Shown here: in pieces, positions 21,320-33,800 of the stretch | How positions within the stretch are numbered: the stretch's first letter is position 1 | Layout of the letters: each line of letters opens with the position of its first letter | Source of the DNA: Morinoia aosen | Taxonomy: Eukaryota > Arthropoda > Malacostraca > Amphipoda > Talitridae | Direction of reading: 5' to 3' | Assembly: GCA_030386875.1 (NCBI GenBank) | Contig: CM059558.1 | Coordinates: forward strand, 4,473,501 to 4,537,500 | Length of the DNA stretch: 64,000 nucleotides | Translations under genes and position numbers: made by a program | The notes under the pieces: model-generated | Databases searched by the model: none | Told to the model about the DNA's origin: nothing | The model's input: only the letters and a program-made list of their open reading frames with translations

Positions 21320-23965
21320 TTTTGCATTGTAAAGAACAAGGAGAATACTATAAAATTGAGAGGTAGTTTTTTGATCAGTTGATTCTGAATTTTTTTTTAA
21401 TTTTTTCTTGCTGAATCAGGAAAAATATTTAAAAAATGAAAAAATATGCTACAATATTTCTGAAGCAATATGAAAACATTGAATCCTAATTTTGTAGATA
21501 TGTCTATTGTAAATCTAACAAAAAAAATCTCTGCACAATCTTGGCTGAAAAATAGCAATTTAAAGAAATTTTCCTCTGGGGGAGGAAGTGAGAGAAAAGA
21601 GATATGGGTAAATTCCAAAAACTTTATGGCCATAAATGTCTATTCAAATGTTATAAACATATGAATACATTAGAGCTTATTTCACTCGTGAATTATTTGC
21701 ATAAATTTTTGAATATTTTATTGGGTCAAATTGTTCGATTCTCTGAAGGGGAACGTATACCAAGAATCCGGAAAATTCCTGGTTTCTGTTTTATAACTTT
21801 ATTCATCAGAGACATGCTTACTTTACTAGCTGTCAAATATGCTGAACGTTTTGTGCTTTGTGAGAGGGGGAAACGAGGGGGGAAGGGGGTGGTTTTGAAT
21901 CCAGCTGGTAGTGCCAGACAGTCACTGCATTAGACATAAACTAGAAATATCTGGATTAAGTTTTGGTCTATTTAACACAGAACTTCCTAGTTTACAATCT
22001 AGCAAAGCTTCACAACGTTCTTCGCTGCATGAGAGAGGAAAATGAAGGTGGGAAGGGTAGGAGTGCATCGAGAAGGACGCAGCGTGGGCGCTCCTGGGGC
22101 GGTGATATGAATCTATGAGACCAGTTCTAAATGTCTCTTGATACGTCTGGTACAAGTTCCTTCAAGGAACAAAAAAATCTTTCATGAAAAACTATTCATA
22201 TATTCAGATAGCTTTCAGAACATCAACCGTGTCAATTTTTCCAAGCAATATAGCTTGCATATGATAAAAATGTAAATTTTAGAAAAATGTTCTCTCTGAA
22301 CAGTTTAAAATAGGAAAATAGGGTATTTCCAAAAGCTATTATCTCCGGAAGTTATTATCTTAGAGCAATGTGATTAAGATATTGAATGGGCAAAGAGTGG
22401 CTGAATGGCTGGACGGAGAATCAATATGAAAATCATTGTACTTCTTTAGTTACATTGAAAAATCTATGGAAAAAACCATAACCATAACCTTTGAAATAAA
22501 AATTGCATTTTCATGAAAACTAAACTTTCACAAATTTTGAATCCATTCTTTGTCCAGCCATGCAGCAATTCTTTGCTCATTCAATGAGACTTGAATCATT
22601 GCTCTACAATGGGAACTTTCAGAGGAGATAGCTTTAGAAAATACCAAATTTTTTCACCACATTTTACCCAGCATCTCAGTAATTAGTTCAAAAATTGAAA
22701 AAAATTTTGGGATACGCACATGTAACCCTATCAAAAATACACATGTATGCAAAATTTCATAGATCTAGTTCCCATACAACGAAAGTGACAGCTATTTTTT
22801 TGATTGAAGTTTGTTGTATGGGAACTAGTTCTACAAAATTTGCATAGGCATGTATTCTTCTTAGAGTCACAGGTGCGTATCCTAAACTTTTTTCAACTTT
22901 CAAATTAATTACTGAGATAATAGGAAAAATGAGTGAAAAAATAGGATATTTTCAAAAGCCATCTCCTTCAAAAGTTATTATTGTAGAGCAATGATTTATT
23001 TCTCATTGAATGCGCAAAATGTTGCTGCATAGCTGGATGTGGGCTTGTTATGAAATTCGCTGTTTTTTATATTTGAAATTACTTATTTTTAATCTTTCAT
23101 TTATCTGTAGATTTTTCTATGTAACTAAAAAATTACTGTGAATTTCAATGGGAACCTGCATCCAGTTATGCAGCAACATTTTACGTACTCAACGAGACTT
23201 GGATCATTACAATAATAACTTTCAGAGGAGATAGATTTTGAACTTTTACCTTTAACTGTTCTGGAAGTGCATTTTTCTACAATTTTCCACGTTTTCCTTA
23301 GCAAGCTATATTACTTGAAAAAAATTGACTCGGTTGATATTCTGAAAGCTATCTGAACATTTGAATTTCTTTTCATATAAGTTTTTGTTGTTCTTTCTTT
23401 GAATAAACTGGTACCACAGGCATCACAGATATGCATGAAAGTGGCATCACTGCTTTGAACCACAGCTCCAGGTGCGCACGCTGCGGAATCCTCGACGCTC
23501 AACCCCCTTTCTTGCCTATGTTTTCCAATCTCACAGAGCAAAGAAAGTTGTGTAGCTTTGCTAGATTGTAAACTAAGGATTTCTGTGTCAAATAGACCAT
23601 CAAAACAAAATCCAGATATTTCTGGTTTGTACCTAATGCAGTTACTGTCTGGCACTATTTGATTTGAAACCAACCCCCCTCCCCCTCGTTTTTTCCCCTC
23701 TCACGAAGCCCAGAACGTTCTGAACCTTTGCTATCTTGTAAAATGAGGACTTTTGTATTGAATAGAGCAATAAAACTACAAAAAAAAATTTTCAGGTGCG
23801 TGGCACATGCACTTGCTGGTCGGCACTGGCTGCTAATTGGACCCCTCTCCCTCTTCTAAACCCAATTTCCTCCTCTTACGGTGCTCAGATCGTTCTGCAA
23901 ATTTGACAGATTGTGAAGTAAGCATATCTCTTGCGAATAGAGCAATAAAAAACCCTGATTTAGCT
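21320..23965. repeat. Large degenerate palindrome related to TTAA elements
   Basis: The left part (about 21700-22790) and right part (about 22800-23960) are inverted, diverged copies, with a centre near 22800 marked by CTAGTTCCCATACAAC and its complement. Shared markers are GTTCCTTCAAGGAAC-like blocks, the TTAGAGCAATG palindromes (22340-22640 and 22960-23240, like the interior of TTAA elements A and C), and GAATAGAGCAATAAAA. No outer TTAA was found. It is probably one or more decayed members of the same superfamily. Open frames here are artefacts of inverted repeats. Confidence 0.5.
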
Positions 23966-24490
23966 TGGATGTTTACGTTAAAGCAATGAGCTATTATAAT
24001 GAAAGTAGAGCATGTGTGAGGATTGAAAGGATAATGAGTGAATGGTGTGAAGTGCTTGTGGGTTTGCATCAGTCATGTGTAATGATGTTATGTTTGTTAA
24101 ATATGTATACAGATATAGTTTTTGTGTCACATGAGTGCAAGACTTTTTTTTGGGGGGGGGAGTCAATGCACAGTCATCAATACATTGCAGCTACTCTGTG
24201 TTGATATTTTAGCATTATTAGATAAGATGAATAGAAATTGCAGACTGGTAAGTGTTTATAGGTGTCTCTTATGGAAAGATTTCAGGCGGTTGTAGAAGAA
24301 TTATGATAAGAATTGTTTATCAAAAGTTGATTGTAGTATTTGGGAGTGCTATGGGCTGCTAATAATGAATAAGATGAAGTGAAAACTAAAAGATGGTAAG
24401 AAGCATGGGATAGTTTGTAAGGAGCTATAAGGAAAAGTTACCTGACTATAAATGCTAGAAAAATTGAACTGTAAGGTAATAAGGCATTTT
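23966..24490 (+). pseudogene. LINE reverse transcriptase remnant, part 2
   Basis: Reading from about 23975: KAMSYYNESRACVRI, then SEWCEVLVGLHQSCVMMLCL, LNMYTD, and further on DKMNRNCRLV. These correspond to SFYEGSRACVRV...SEWFPVKVGLRQGCVMSPWLFNVYMD in LINE reverse transcriptases, just after the point where part 1 stops at 13974. The QG of the LRQGCVMSP motif is QS here, and later stops end the frame. A run of ten G bases at 24150-24160 lies within it. Confidence 0.65.
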
Positions 24491-24990
24491 GTTGTTTCAT
24501 TCATTGAATGGAGTTAATTCTCCTTTGTATTTATATTTCATTCTATTGTATTCAGTTTTGTTTCTCTATTGAATGCTTTTTTAATTCTTTTCAGCTTTAT
24601 CTTACAATAAAGAAAAATAATTTATTATAAATTTAATTAATAGATATAATACTTGAATAACCTCATCAAACCTGCCTTCTTGTGAAAAAGGATATCCTGT
24701 GTGATCAGGACTCTCATTAGGTAAGTCATTCATCTTCTATTCATAGATAGCTTCCGATGCCAGTCTCTAATTAATATAGTTCTTATGAATTGCAGGATAA
24801 AACTATTTGTTGTGATAATGTTGAAATATAGTCAAGATCAGGGGAGTCACATTTTCTCTTCAATTTAGGAGAAAATTCATGAGTGACCTCTTATATTGCT
24901 ACTGCAGTTGTACAGTAGGGTGATGCCATACTGCGACTTGGAAGGTTATGATTGTTTGATTGTTTGTCCTTGTGTACCTTCATAGCAGTG
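24491..24990. other. Intron-like AT-rich sequence
   Basis: No protein motif. A strong donor-like sequence, TTAG|GTAAGTCA, lies at about 24720 and could end an untranslated exon; there is no independent support. Confidence 0.3.
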
Positions 24991-25075
24991 AGGATCAGGT
25001 GGAGATCAGCGAATTGGTGCTGGCTGAAGTGCCTGGCAGTGTAGGAGCCACTGATTGCCTTCTGGAGTCTGACAG
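24991..25075 (+). CDS. Possible coding exon upstream of the zinc-finger gene
   Basis: Between a pyrimidine-rich acceptor (CCTTCATAGCAG) and a good donor (GACAG|GTGAGCC) one frame is open and reads EDQVEISELVLAEVPGSVGA then TDCLLESD; the other two frames have stops. The acidic, hydrophobic composition suits the linker region of an insect zinc-finger protein. It ends in phase 2, which does not fit the phase-0 start of the exon at 27726, so another exon would have to lie between or the two belong to different transcripts. LINE fragments lie on both sides. Confidence 0.4.
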
Positions 25076-25630
25076 GTGAGCCTTCATGGCCTGCTCTACT
25101 TCTTTGATACCTCTTTAATCCTGTGACTCATTGGTTTTTTAGTCATTTGTTTCTATAGTTGGAGTTTTGTTTAGTTTTGACTTGTCTTCAATTTTTAGAC
25201 AACTATGTTCAAGATTTGATTGCATGTGTAACATCATTCAAGACCTTTGAGTTATTTTCAGTTCTTTAATTTTATTTATAGAATTTTATTTGAATCCTAG
25301 GTTTTTCGTTTAGTCATCTTAAATTTTTGCAAAAATTAATAATTCAACGTACTACTTTTTATTGATTTAATTTGGGCTATGATTTCCAGTGTTGATAGAA
25401 ATTCCTGAGTCTTCTCATGTGCAGCCTGTGGCATTGCTAACAAGTTACCCATATCACCATTTCGTAGTTTTCTTTGATTGTCTGTTATATTTTGCTCATT
25501 CATAAGGTTTGCTGTCAGTGTTCCTAAATTATTGGCTCTGTAATTGCTGCTATACTGGTCTTCTGGAACCTTTAGCACATCTGTATTGAGAAGGAAGACA
25601 TTTAAGTGTTTTAACAGTGTGAGAGTGTCA
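25076..25630. other. Intron-like sequence, nothing recognised
   Basis: AT-rich, no repeat termini seen. A 173-residue minus-strand open frame begins here and runs to 25857, but it is the antisense of the LINE remnant that follows. Confidence 0.3.
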
Positions 25631-26030
25631 GGCTGATGTGCTGGATGGATATGAAACTTGGAGCTCAAAAGTGGCTGATAGGAGTCAGTTGCATGTACTC
25701 CGAGGAGTGATGGAGTGTCCGAGGAGTGATGGAGTGTCCGAGGAGTATGGCTGGAGTGACATTCTGGGATAGGTAAATCAATGAGCTGAGGAGTATGAAA
25801 AATGTGGAAAGGATGGCAAAAAGTGTGAACTGCTCTTTGTTGAAGTGGTTTGGCCATATGGAGAAATTAAAAAGAAATTGTTGGTGAAGGAAGCAATGAA
25901 GTCAGAAGCAAGGAGAAGGAATGTAAGAGGTTAGTCAAAAACTAGATAAATGAATGAAGTTGAAAGAACATTGCACTAGTATTTTAGAATTTAGAAGATG
26001 ACCTACAGTTAAAGATGAGTTGATAGTGGT
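25631..26030 (+). pseudogene. LINE reverse transcriptase remnant, part 3 (C-terminal)
   Basis: The plus strand reads DGYETWSSKVADRSQLHVLR and later MKNVERMAKSVN, then LLKWFGHMEKL. These match the GAETW...LRRV and LRWFGHV positions near the C-terminus of LINE reverse transcriptases in the clade of parts 1 and 2. A short duplication, GAGTGTCCGAGGAGTGATG, lies at 25708-25742. About 90 residues expected between part 2 and this piece are missing. Stops show it is dead. Confidence 0.6.
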
Positions 26031-26261
26031 TGTGAGTGCCTGACTGTGATTGTCATGATGGGTATGGCTGGAGGTTCTTTGTCTGCTGGAGTGACCCATG
26101 TTTGGTAAATAGGATGTGTAATTGTGTCAATTCTTTAGGTCTGGAATTTTTGAAGTCTTATAAACTGCAAGAGTAAATCCACATAGTGCTGTTGGGCCTT
26201 GCTGTGGAACAGACTCTCAAAAGATGTTTATGGAATAGAGTAAACAGTTGAAAGTTTTTGT

Positions 26262-26745
26262 CATCTCAGGAGGATACAACATCTGTGTCAAGTATTTATT
26301 ACTCCCTGGAGGAATTTTCAGATTCCACTCTTGAAAAGCTATTTTTATTTATTTAAATAGAATAATTTCATTTTGTTACAAGTCATATTTTTTCAGTTAC
26401 TGCTTTTTTTTCCGTATCCATAACTTAATTTTTCAATTTTAATTTTGTGTCTTAAACTCTTTTCCTTACTTGCTGTTCTTGTATGCAGGGGAATCAGTGT
26501 GACAGCAGACCTTGCGTGTAGACTCCTTGTTGCCTCAACTCCAAACTGAACGCTGCTTCCAACTTTCTTCCTATTAGAACACCTGTGTTGGGAAAAAGTA
26601 GGCTTAAACTAACATCTAGTATAATACTTTAACTCTATACTAAGTAGTGTTTTCTTCATTTCTCCTTTTTGGCTTTTCTTTGTTGGGGTTAGGAAGGCTT
26701 CAACTAATTTATGATTCGATCTGTGGGTTGTTTTGCTATAGGGGT
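26262..26745 (+). mobile_element. SINE-like family S, decayed copy 3
   Basis: The head CTCAGGAGGATACAACATCTGTGT and the ACTCCCTGGAGG box, then TTGCTGTTCTTGTATGCAGG, CTCAACTCCA and GGCTTAAACTAA, follow the order of the family but are strongly diverged. A second tail-like piece (GGTTAGGAAGGCTTCAACTAA) follows at 26690-26712, so two copies may overlap. Confidence 0.5.
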
Positions 26746-27725
26746 GAATCTGATTCCTGCTCGTTGGCTATCTTTGTGGAGGGGATTGGCCTTGGTGATT
26801 ACAAGATGTCTGTTAATAGTGTAGCCAGTTTGTAAATGCTTCCAATTTTCAAATTGTTATGAAAAGATTGAAAGAAATTTATTGCATAGAGAAAAGTAAA
26901 ATTGAACATTTCATTTTGTTCTGTTTGGCTTTCAAAATAACCACCACCAGGCTCAAGACATTCACCAATATGAATATCGATTTGTGCTACAACATCCTTC
27001 AAAGTATTAACATAAATGAATTAAATGACATTTTTGGCATTGTTTTTCAGTGGAGCAATGTGCAATACAAAATACTCTTCATGTTATGAAGTCAAAGAAT
27101 GAACCCTAAAAAAGACACAAATCAGGTAATCTTGATTTAGGAATATTTGACCTAGGTGAAATTCGTCTTTGAGGAAATCAGCCCTTCAACTAATTTACTT
27201 CCAACTTGATGATGTCCCACCAAATGGGAGACCCTAATGAAGACAGTAATTTCTACAACTTGATGTTCATGTTGATATATGAACCTTTGATTTCTGTTAA
27301 CCATTCATTATTGATTGATCATTTGAGACCCAAAAAACAATATACTCATCTTGTGCTAGCTGATTGTTATGAAGCAACCAGACAACAAAAAACTAAAGAA
27401 TTAACTCACAAAGTAATTCGATAGTGCGTGTTTCATTTGAAAAACCATAGGATTGAAAAAACAGGTATCACTTCAATGTAATAATTATTTTGACTGCACA
27501 CTTTTTCTCACTAAAGAATCTTTGAGTGGTTCATACTATAACACAAGGCAAAAATTATGTTACTCTCTTCTTTTATTAAATGATTTTGAATTGTCAATCC
27601 ACTTGATATATGGTTATCTTGCATTAATGAAATGTGTGGGCATTTATTATTTTCTGTAATGATGGAAGAACAGCATTTTGTTTATAATTTTTTCAAGTTA
27701 TAACTTCAATTTTCTCAAATGTTAG
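26746..27725. other. Intron-like AT-rich sequence
   Basis: Several short open frames (for example 26859-27089 and 27206-27424) are AT-driven and show no motif. No repeat ends were recognised. A pyrimidine-rich tract leads to the acceptor at 27725. Confidence 0.35.
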
Positions 27726-27879
27726 AGCAAAGAAGCATCCCATTGCTCAGGTACCTCAGCACCCAGCATGGAGCGTGCAGTGGTTATGGTGCACAAGCTA
27801 ACGGATGCTGAAGTGGAGAGGCTGTGCTGCAGGCAGGATTTCATCAAGCAAGAAGCTGCAGCGGGGAACATGACACAAG
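27726..27879 (+). CDS. Zinc-finger gene, first supported exon
   Basis: Acceptor TCAAATGTTAG precedes it; donor CACAAG|GTAAGA closes it. The frame reads SKEASHCSGTSAPSMERAVV, then MVHKLTDAEVERLCCRQDFI and KQEAAAGNMTQ. It is open from the acceptor, so either the ATG at 27768 (MERAVV) starts the protein or an upstream exon does. An alternative acceptor at CTCAG|GTACC (27750) also keeps the ATG. There is no known domain; the residues are acidic and probably form a linker. Confidence 0.7.
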
Positions 27880-30800
27880 GTAAGACTTAGTTCTGGTCTC
27901 GGTGTTAGACAAAGACAGTTGTTCTTAAAGTAGAAAATTACGCCTTAATAGTGTTGAAATGAACTAAAATGGTATTAAGATAGAAGCTCTCCCCACTGGT
28001 TTGAGGGTGAGACCTGCTGCTTATGATATCATTAAATGTCACAAAGGAAATTAAATTATCCATATGTAATAAAGATCCAGTTATCTCTTTAAATAAATGA
28101 ATTTCTATGTTTTTAGTTTGTAATTTCTCTTATGTTATTAAAATTGGCAGAGTTTCTACATGTATGCACAGTTGTTGCTTTTTTGGTTGGTCCATCTCTT
28201 TGTCATGCTCTTAACACTCTGACTGCAACATGTGCTGCTGGTGGCCTCGGATAAGATTTTCATAATGCTGTCGACTTACCAGTAGTTGCAAACTCAATTT
28301 TCATAATTAGTTAGTTAAAGCTAGATGAGGGTATGATTTAGTTAATGATTGCTTGTTCCAAAATTGCCTATTACTATTGACATTCAATTTAAGTTGAATA
28401 TTGAGCTTCAGTTTTACCAACTGCGGTCAAAGAGTTACGGATACTTGACCGTATTTGTGATACTAAGAATATTTTAATCACTGGTACCATCAGGATGAAT
28501 ATAGATGTTTGTCATTTACATCTGGAAGATTTATGTAGGAAAAATATCACATCTCCTCATTCTTGACTGGTCATGAGCACTAATAGGATATAATGTTGCA
28601 AAAATTTTGTTTAGAAGTAAAACCAAATTGCACACAAAAACATTTCTCTCCAATTATTTTTTTAACATGGTCTGTATAGCCAATTCTGGTTTGAATACAA
28701 CTTCTTGAGCCATACAGAAGATGAAGCAATTTGAACATAATACAATTGGTACATACATTTTGTCATTATCAGGAGCATAGCCAAATTGAAAGTCCCATGC
28801 TGTGAGTGGAGATGTGGCAACACTAGACACAAATAGTTTTAGTGTTCTCAACATTATCCTCCACTTTGGTTTTTGGGTTTATGCTGTCATTTTGCATACA
28901 TTTTGGTGTACACAGTCATGTTTGTAGATCTGTGAATATTTGGGAGTGTAATACTGCATGTATATCTCTGTTTGAAGTAGATCATTGGAGTCCCACATTT
29001 ATTATTCCTTTACATGACACAGTTATGAGTGTCTGCCACCTGAGCATTCACACCATGGATTTTTATAAGAATTACTCTCAGAGTAAACCTTATCACACTT
29101 CTATTCTTCCTGTCTGCTGAACCATGGCTATGAGTGTAATTTTGAGTATTTAAAAACCATCACCCCCTAACGGGACAACAATTATTGTGTCTATGGGTAT
29201 AAGCACTCCCAGGGGAAATATGTGAAGTGCTGTGCTGAAGTGGGTAGGCCTTTTTTTTAAACAGAATGCATTTTTTGTTTTATAATTGACCATTTTTTTG
29301 TGGTTTGCTGCTGTCTGGTTTTTCAGTATTCAATACTTTCTAAATGAAATAGATTGATTTCTGGGAAATCACATTTTCAGGATAAAAAGAAAACCAACGT
29401 GGCTAAGAATATCATCATAAAAAACTAACGTTTTGGATTAAAAAAAATCCATCTTCAGTGTTCTGTAATACAAATTGAAGTACTAAAACATTGTAACTAT
29501 AAATCTTCTGAATAAATTGGATGTAAGACAATGAAATTTAAAAGACTTGATAAAACAAAAACCAAACACAATGTCAACAAACAATGAAAAGTTTCACCCC
29601 CGTATCACATTCATTTATTGACGGATGGTTTTTTAAAATGTATATTGATTCTAAAATGCGGAGATCGGACAAATTTGATGTTGAATCCAAAATTTTAAAA
29701 TTTATATTTTTAAAATATGGTATTTCTTAAAACAATGTTTTCTTAAAAATGGGTTGGATGGTTTGGTAAAGTTACAGCCGGTGCAAAAGGAGATTCCCCT
29801 GTGTTGTGCACGCCTCACAAACAATTGGAGCCCAGTGCTACCAATGTAAGAGCACTTGCAGTGGTCACACGTATATTGATATACAAATGAGGTGCGCAGC
29901 TTCACATCCGGAGTATCCCTTTGCTTAAAATATGATTCAAGTTTCCTATTGTTTTCAAAATATGTGCAAGGATTTGTTTGTGGAAAAAAACTCTCAACTG
30001 TTGACACTACTTCCATTTTCATTTCCTCTGTGGGAGATCCTATGAAAGGCAACTGAAAATACGACCTTAGCTTTGGCACAGTAAGAATTCTTGGCTTTGC
30101 ACTGAACTTTCTACTCAAAAATTTCCGTATTTCAGTGGTAAAAATATTCTTTGAGAAATTTTGGTCCAATTGTTTGTGAGGTGTGCACAACAAAGGGGAA
30201 TCTCCTTTTGCGCTGGCTGTAACCTGACCAAACCATCCAACTCATCTATAAGAGAATGCTGTTTTAAGAAAGACCATATTTTCAAAAACACAAATTGTAA
30301 AAAAATTTGGATTCAACATTAAATTTGTCCAATCTCCCCATTTTAGAGTGGAAATACATTTTAAAAAATCGTCCATCAATAAATGAATGTGATACGGCAG
30401 TGAAACTTTCTATTGTTTGTCAACATTTTGCATAGCTTTATGTTTTATCCTGTCTTAAATTTCATTGTCTTACATCCAAGTCATTCAGAAGATTTAAAGT
30501 TACAATGTTTTAATACTTAAATTTATTGTTTTGCGGAACACTGAAGATTTATTTTTTACAATCCAGAATGTTTGTTTTTGTCATGATATTCTTGGCCACA
30601 TTGGTTTTCCTTTTTATCAATACTTTCTGCATCGAGTTTAATCTTGTTTCATGAACTGCTTTCTTGACTTGCTGTTTCTATGCATCTTCTGCATACATTC
30701 CCCATTTTCTCAACACCATATTAAATGGTTCCTGCATCCTTCCTATCTTTGCAAAACCTGAGTTGGATGAGTAGGCTTAAATTTTCATATAATCCAAGTT

Positions 30801-33800
30801 GAAAACTTTAAAAAAAAACTGTGGTATTGCTCTGTTAAAGATAAGGACTTCAGTGGTAGGAGTCGTGTCAAGTTTTGTTCTTTGTTTTCAGTGGGAAACT
30901 TCCTCCTACAAGGTTGAGAAATGGTTCATAATTGAGAAAACATGTCACTCACTGGATTTCATTCTATTCTAATTGCCTCATGAATGATTCAAAAATTGGT
31001 TTACCTTATTTCAAGTTCAAACTTCATTATGTCTGTCAGAAATATAGTGAAGTGGGAAGTACATTTTTTAATACAAATTTTTATTGGGCTTGCTAGTTTA
31101 TTATGAAATGTGAGTACTATTTATTCTGAAGACTTTATTTCTTGCTTCTTATAGTCATTTATATATGCTGGTGTAAGCTAAAATATGATTAAGCTCATTT
31201 AATCTCCAAAGCTTGTGAAGTCTTAACTTTTAGGTGAAAGAATTGCATTGTGTCCCCTCAGGGGGATACAACTATTGTATCTATGGGAATTAGCGCTCCC
31301 AGGGGGACAATGTGAGGGCCCGAGCTAAAGGTTAGGTAGGCTTTCTTTTTGTTAAAATAGAATAGGTTTTTGTTGTGTTACGGACCATCTTTTTTCGGTT
31401 CACTGCTGTCCTGTTTTTGACCGCCTACTACTTTCTTCTTCAACTTTTTCTTGTTTCATGAACTTCTTTCTTAGCTTTCTGTTTCTGTGCCCTTTCTGCA
31501 TAGATTCCACGTTCCCTTAGCTCCATACTAAATGGTGCCTTCTTCCTTTCTCTCTTTACATCTCATTTGTTGAGGATAGGGAGGCTTAAACTAACTAATA
31601 AACTAATTGCATTGTGTTCTCTGTTATAAGTATTACTACATTTCTTTTCATAACCTACAAGATCATTCCAGTTTTCATGTGTTGAAATACTATCAAAATT
31701 GGTAACATTGTCAAAATCATGAAATTATATTTGTATTTTAATACATAAAGAGCTATTACAAGATTTGTTATCTCAAATGCATATTTTCTCAATGAGCTTG
31801 TGTCACTTGCAGGTGATAGCCCGAGCTCTGGGAGCAATCTAAAAGAAATTCACATCAAAAGTGAAGTGCCTGACGCTGAGCTGGAGGCCGTTACTGTGAA
31901 GGACGAGCCCATTGACTGGCATCAGGAACCCCAGGTGCTGCAATTGGTTGCTTACTCTTCTATGTATTGAGTGCTTCTAATTGGTTGCTTGATCTTTTCT
32001 TGAATGCTTTTAATTGGTGTGTGCAAATAACACGCGCTGCAGGTTTAAGTTTTTAATTGTAATGCACTGGGCAGACAGACAAACTAAAATAAACTGGAAC
32101 GAAGTCAAAAGGAAAATCGTGAACAGGTACGATACAAGTCTCTAACACAAGGTGGTTGATAATGCTCAGCAAAGTGAGTCTTTAACTATAGTTTAGACTC
32201 GTAGCTCGAGATGCCGGTAGTTCCTCAGCGTTGAAAACCTTGTTGTACTCCAAAGGCAAGAGCGCTTCTCGTCTAAGTGCTCTCGCGCCCTCCTCTCCTT
32301 CAGCCAGCAAGGATTGGAAAGAAGTTTTCCAGACATCTTGACTCTGTTCTTGAGCAAAGGAAGAAGATGTACTACGGTTTACTGCAAGAGGAGAAAAAAG
32401 TCAAGCTGATTAATTTGTCACATTAACTGGATGAAGGTAAATAACACGTTAATGAAAAGAAATACACAAAAGAACTGAGATTAGCACTCTTACACTATTA
32501 ACGCTGCTCGTTTGGTGCGAAATGCTTTGCATTACAAGACAAAAGGAAAGAATTTGCAGGATCAACAGGGAGGGGGCCTCTGCGGTAAAGTTATGCTGTA
32601 AGAGGTTTAATCGTAAAAATGGATAACAAGAAGCGAGGTGAAGTAATGAAGTCAATGTGATTCAGAAACTGTCTTAATTCAACGGCTCATCAAAACTCAC
32701 CTGAAAAATTTTTCCTGAGTAAGGTTTCTCCTCTTTTAGTGATAGGTAAGGCAAAAGGCTCAAATGAAGTTACAGAACATGGAAGAGAAAATCCCGTTGG
32801 CCTTAATATTACCTTGCAGTAATTGATACTAGCTAGATGTGGACAGCCTATCTGATGACTGTATCGTAATAATCGCCCCTCGAGGAGGACAGCAAAGGTA
32901 AGTTAATAATCGCGCCTCGAAGGGGACTGCGAAGGTGAGTTAATAATTGCCTCTCGAGGAAGACAGCAAAGGTATGATAATAATCGCCTCTCGAGGAAGA
33001 CAGCAAAAGTAAGTTGATAATCGCCTCTCAAAGACAGCTAAGATAAGTTAATAATTACTGGGTTACCCATTTATAATTAAGAACACCCAAGGGAAAAAGG
33101 TGTCACAGAATAATTAAATGCAGGTAGAAGAGAAAAGTGAAGACAGCAGAAGATGAACAGAAATGTTCGACCTCATGCTAAACGTGGGCCTTGATGGCAG
33201 TACCAACGAAACTTCACAACACTCGTCCGTTGCACCAAGAGTAACTTCCGCTGGCACAGGTAACACTGGTTGACTTTCAGAAGCAAAAGCATGGATGGTA
33301 TTAGTAACAATAATAAAAATGCTTGAAACTAGGGACAAGTTCACAATCTCACCTTCGTCCGTGCTCCAAACCTCAAGTGTGTGGTGAAATGATGTCTATA
33401 CGACTTTGTTACCGAGGTGAGTACACTGTATTCATCATAGTTCACTTCCTCTTGAGAGCTTCTTATTGGTTGCTAACTATCCTATGGAGTGTTTCTAATT
33501 GGTTGATTACTCTTCTCTTGAGTGCTTCTAATTGGTTGCTTACTCTCTGTAGCGCTTCTGATTGGTTCGTTACTCTCTTCTTGAGTGCTTTCTGTGGATT
33601 GCTTACTCACCTCTTCAATGTTTCCGATGGTTACTTACACTCCTGTTGGATGTTTCCAATTGGTTACTCACTTTCTTTTTGAATGCCTCCGTTTGATTTC
33701 AGTGGAGTTTTTATCATTCTGCAGAAAATTTGAATTTATTTATATGATGTCTGTTTTTACTTGTTCTTGGCCCCTATTTTGTGACATTTATATCATTGTT

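Noticed and set aside
25336-25857. 173-residue minus-strand open frame
   Set aside because: Antisense to the C-terminal LINE reverse transcriptase remnant; no motif of its own.
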